From Pseudomonas frederiksbergensis (GTDB lineage Bacteria > Pseudomonadota > Gammaproteobacteria > Pseudomonadales > Pseudomonadaceae), in NCBI RefSeq assembly GCF_001874645.1, contig NZ_CP017886.1, forward strand, positions 5,384,501-5,448,500: DNA of 64,000 nucleotides, given 5' to 3'. Position 1 is the first letter of the stretch. Each line of letters starts with the position of its first letter. This document shows, piece after piece, positions 63,931-64,000 of the stretch. The position numbers and the translations under genes are program-made. The notes beneath the pieces were generated by a model that saw only the letters and a program-made list of their open reading frames with translations, was not told where the DNA came from and did not search any database.

Positions 63931-64000
63931 TGTGCGGTTTCTGTTGATTGTCCGGATGCCATGGCTGGCGAATTACTGGTGTCCTGATACACGGCCTTCG
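63927..64000 (-). CDS. C-terminal end of an upstream gene in the scpB operon
   Basis: The last 23 codons of a minus-strand gene are visible, ending KAVYQDTSNSPAMASGQS and a few more residues, with its TGA overlapping the scpB ATG. The visible tail is polar and does not identify the protein; the rest lies beyond the window. Confidence 0.6.
   Translation of the reverse strand, partial: KAVYQDTSNSPAMASGQSTETAQ

Overview
The window reads as chromosomal DNA of a fluorescent-group Pseudomonas. Gene content, the high G+C of the third codon positions, ANR-type regulatory sites, and paired REP-like palindromes (core GTAGGAGCTGCCG) all fit. No tRNA, rRNA, CRISPR array, integrase or transposase was seen. 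Most genes belong to recognisable families. Names are given from sequence motifs and gene order only; no database search was run.

Layout. (1) 1-4147: an orphan cbb3 oxidase catalytic subunit (ccoN4-like) diverges from a siroheme sulfite/nitrite reductase plus DUF934 pair. (2) 4239-19453: a block with a DUF1254 periplasmic protein, an SRPBCC-like protein, tpx, the muxABC-opmB efflux operon, an MHYT-GGDEF-EAL protein and a YgfF-type dehydrogenase. (3) 19532-22451: a MocR regulator (mpaR-like) and ccoG. Blocks 1 and 3 together match the P. aeruginosa cyanide-inducible cluster PA4129-PA4134, here separated by about 15 kb. (4) 22912-30508: glgE, treS-maltokinase fusion and glgB, the GlgE route from trehalose to alpha-glucan. 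(5) 30592-33693: an ANR-controlled universal stress protein, miaE, a Spy/LTXXQ-like protein, a GGT-repeat tract and a BON protein. (6) 33757-35826: a three-gene envelope operon (DUF2946, Cys-motif barrel, TlpA), possibly for metal or redox handling. (7) 36485-50238: a nine-gene collinear cellulose operon bcsEFGRQABZC of the phosphoethanolamine type. (8) 50329-56453: a second tripartite RND pump. (9) 56647-63031: an envelope group with uppP, a COG4705 membrane protein, a lipoprotein, a two-component system, a DUF1289 protein and a VanX-YkuD fusion. (10) 63130-64000: a methylmalonyl-CoA decarboxylase-like crotonase and the tail of an upstream gene.

How they work together. The first 22 kb centres on respiration under low oxygen or cyanide and on export. 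The middle holds storage glucan and matrix polysaccharide synthesis, with a c-di-GMP enzyme about 18 kb from the cellulose operon whose BcsA and BcsE read c-di-GMP. Many adjacent genes overlap by the 4 bases ATGA or GTGA, pointing to tightly coupled operons.

The best leads are a perfect ANR box placed exactly for class II activation before the stress protein gene, the uncharacterised Cys/His-motif envelope operon at 33.8-35.8 kb, the split cyanide cluster, the VanX-YkuD fusion, and short ORFs that end in the start codons of miaE and glgE.
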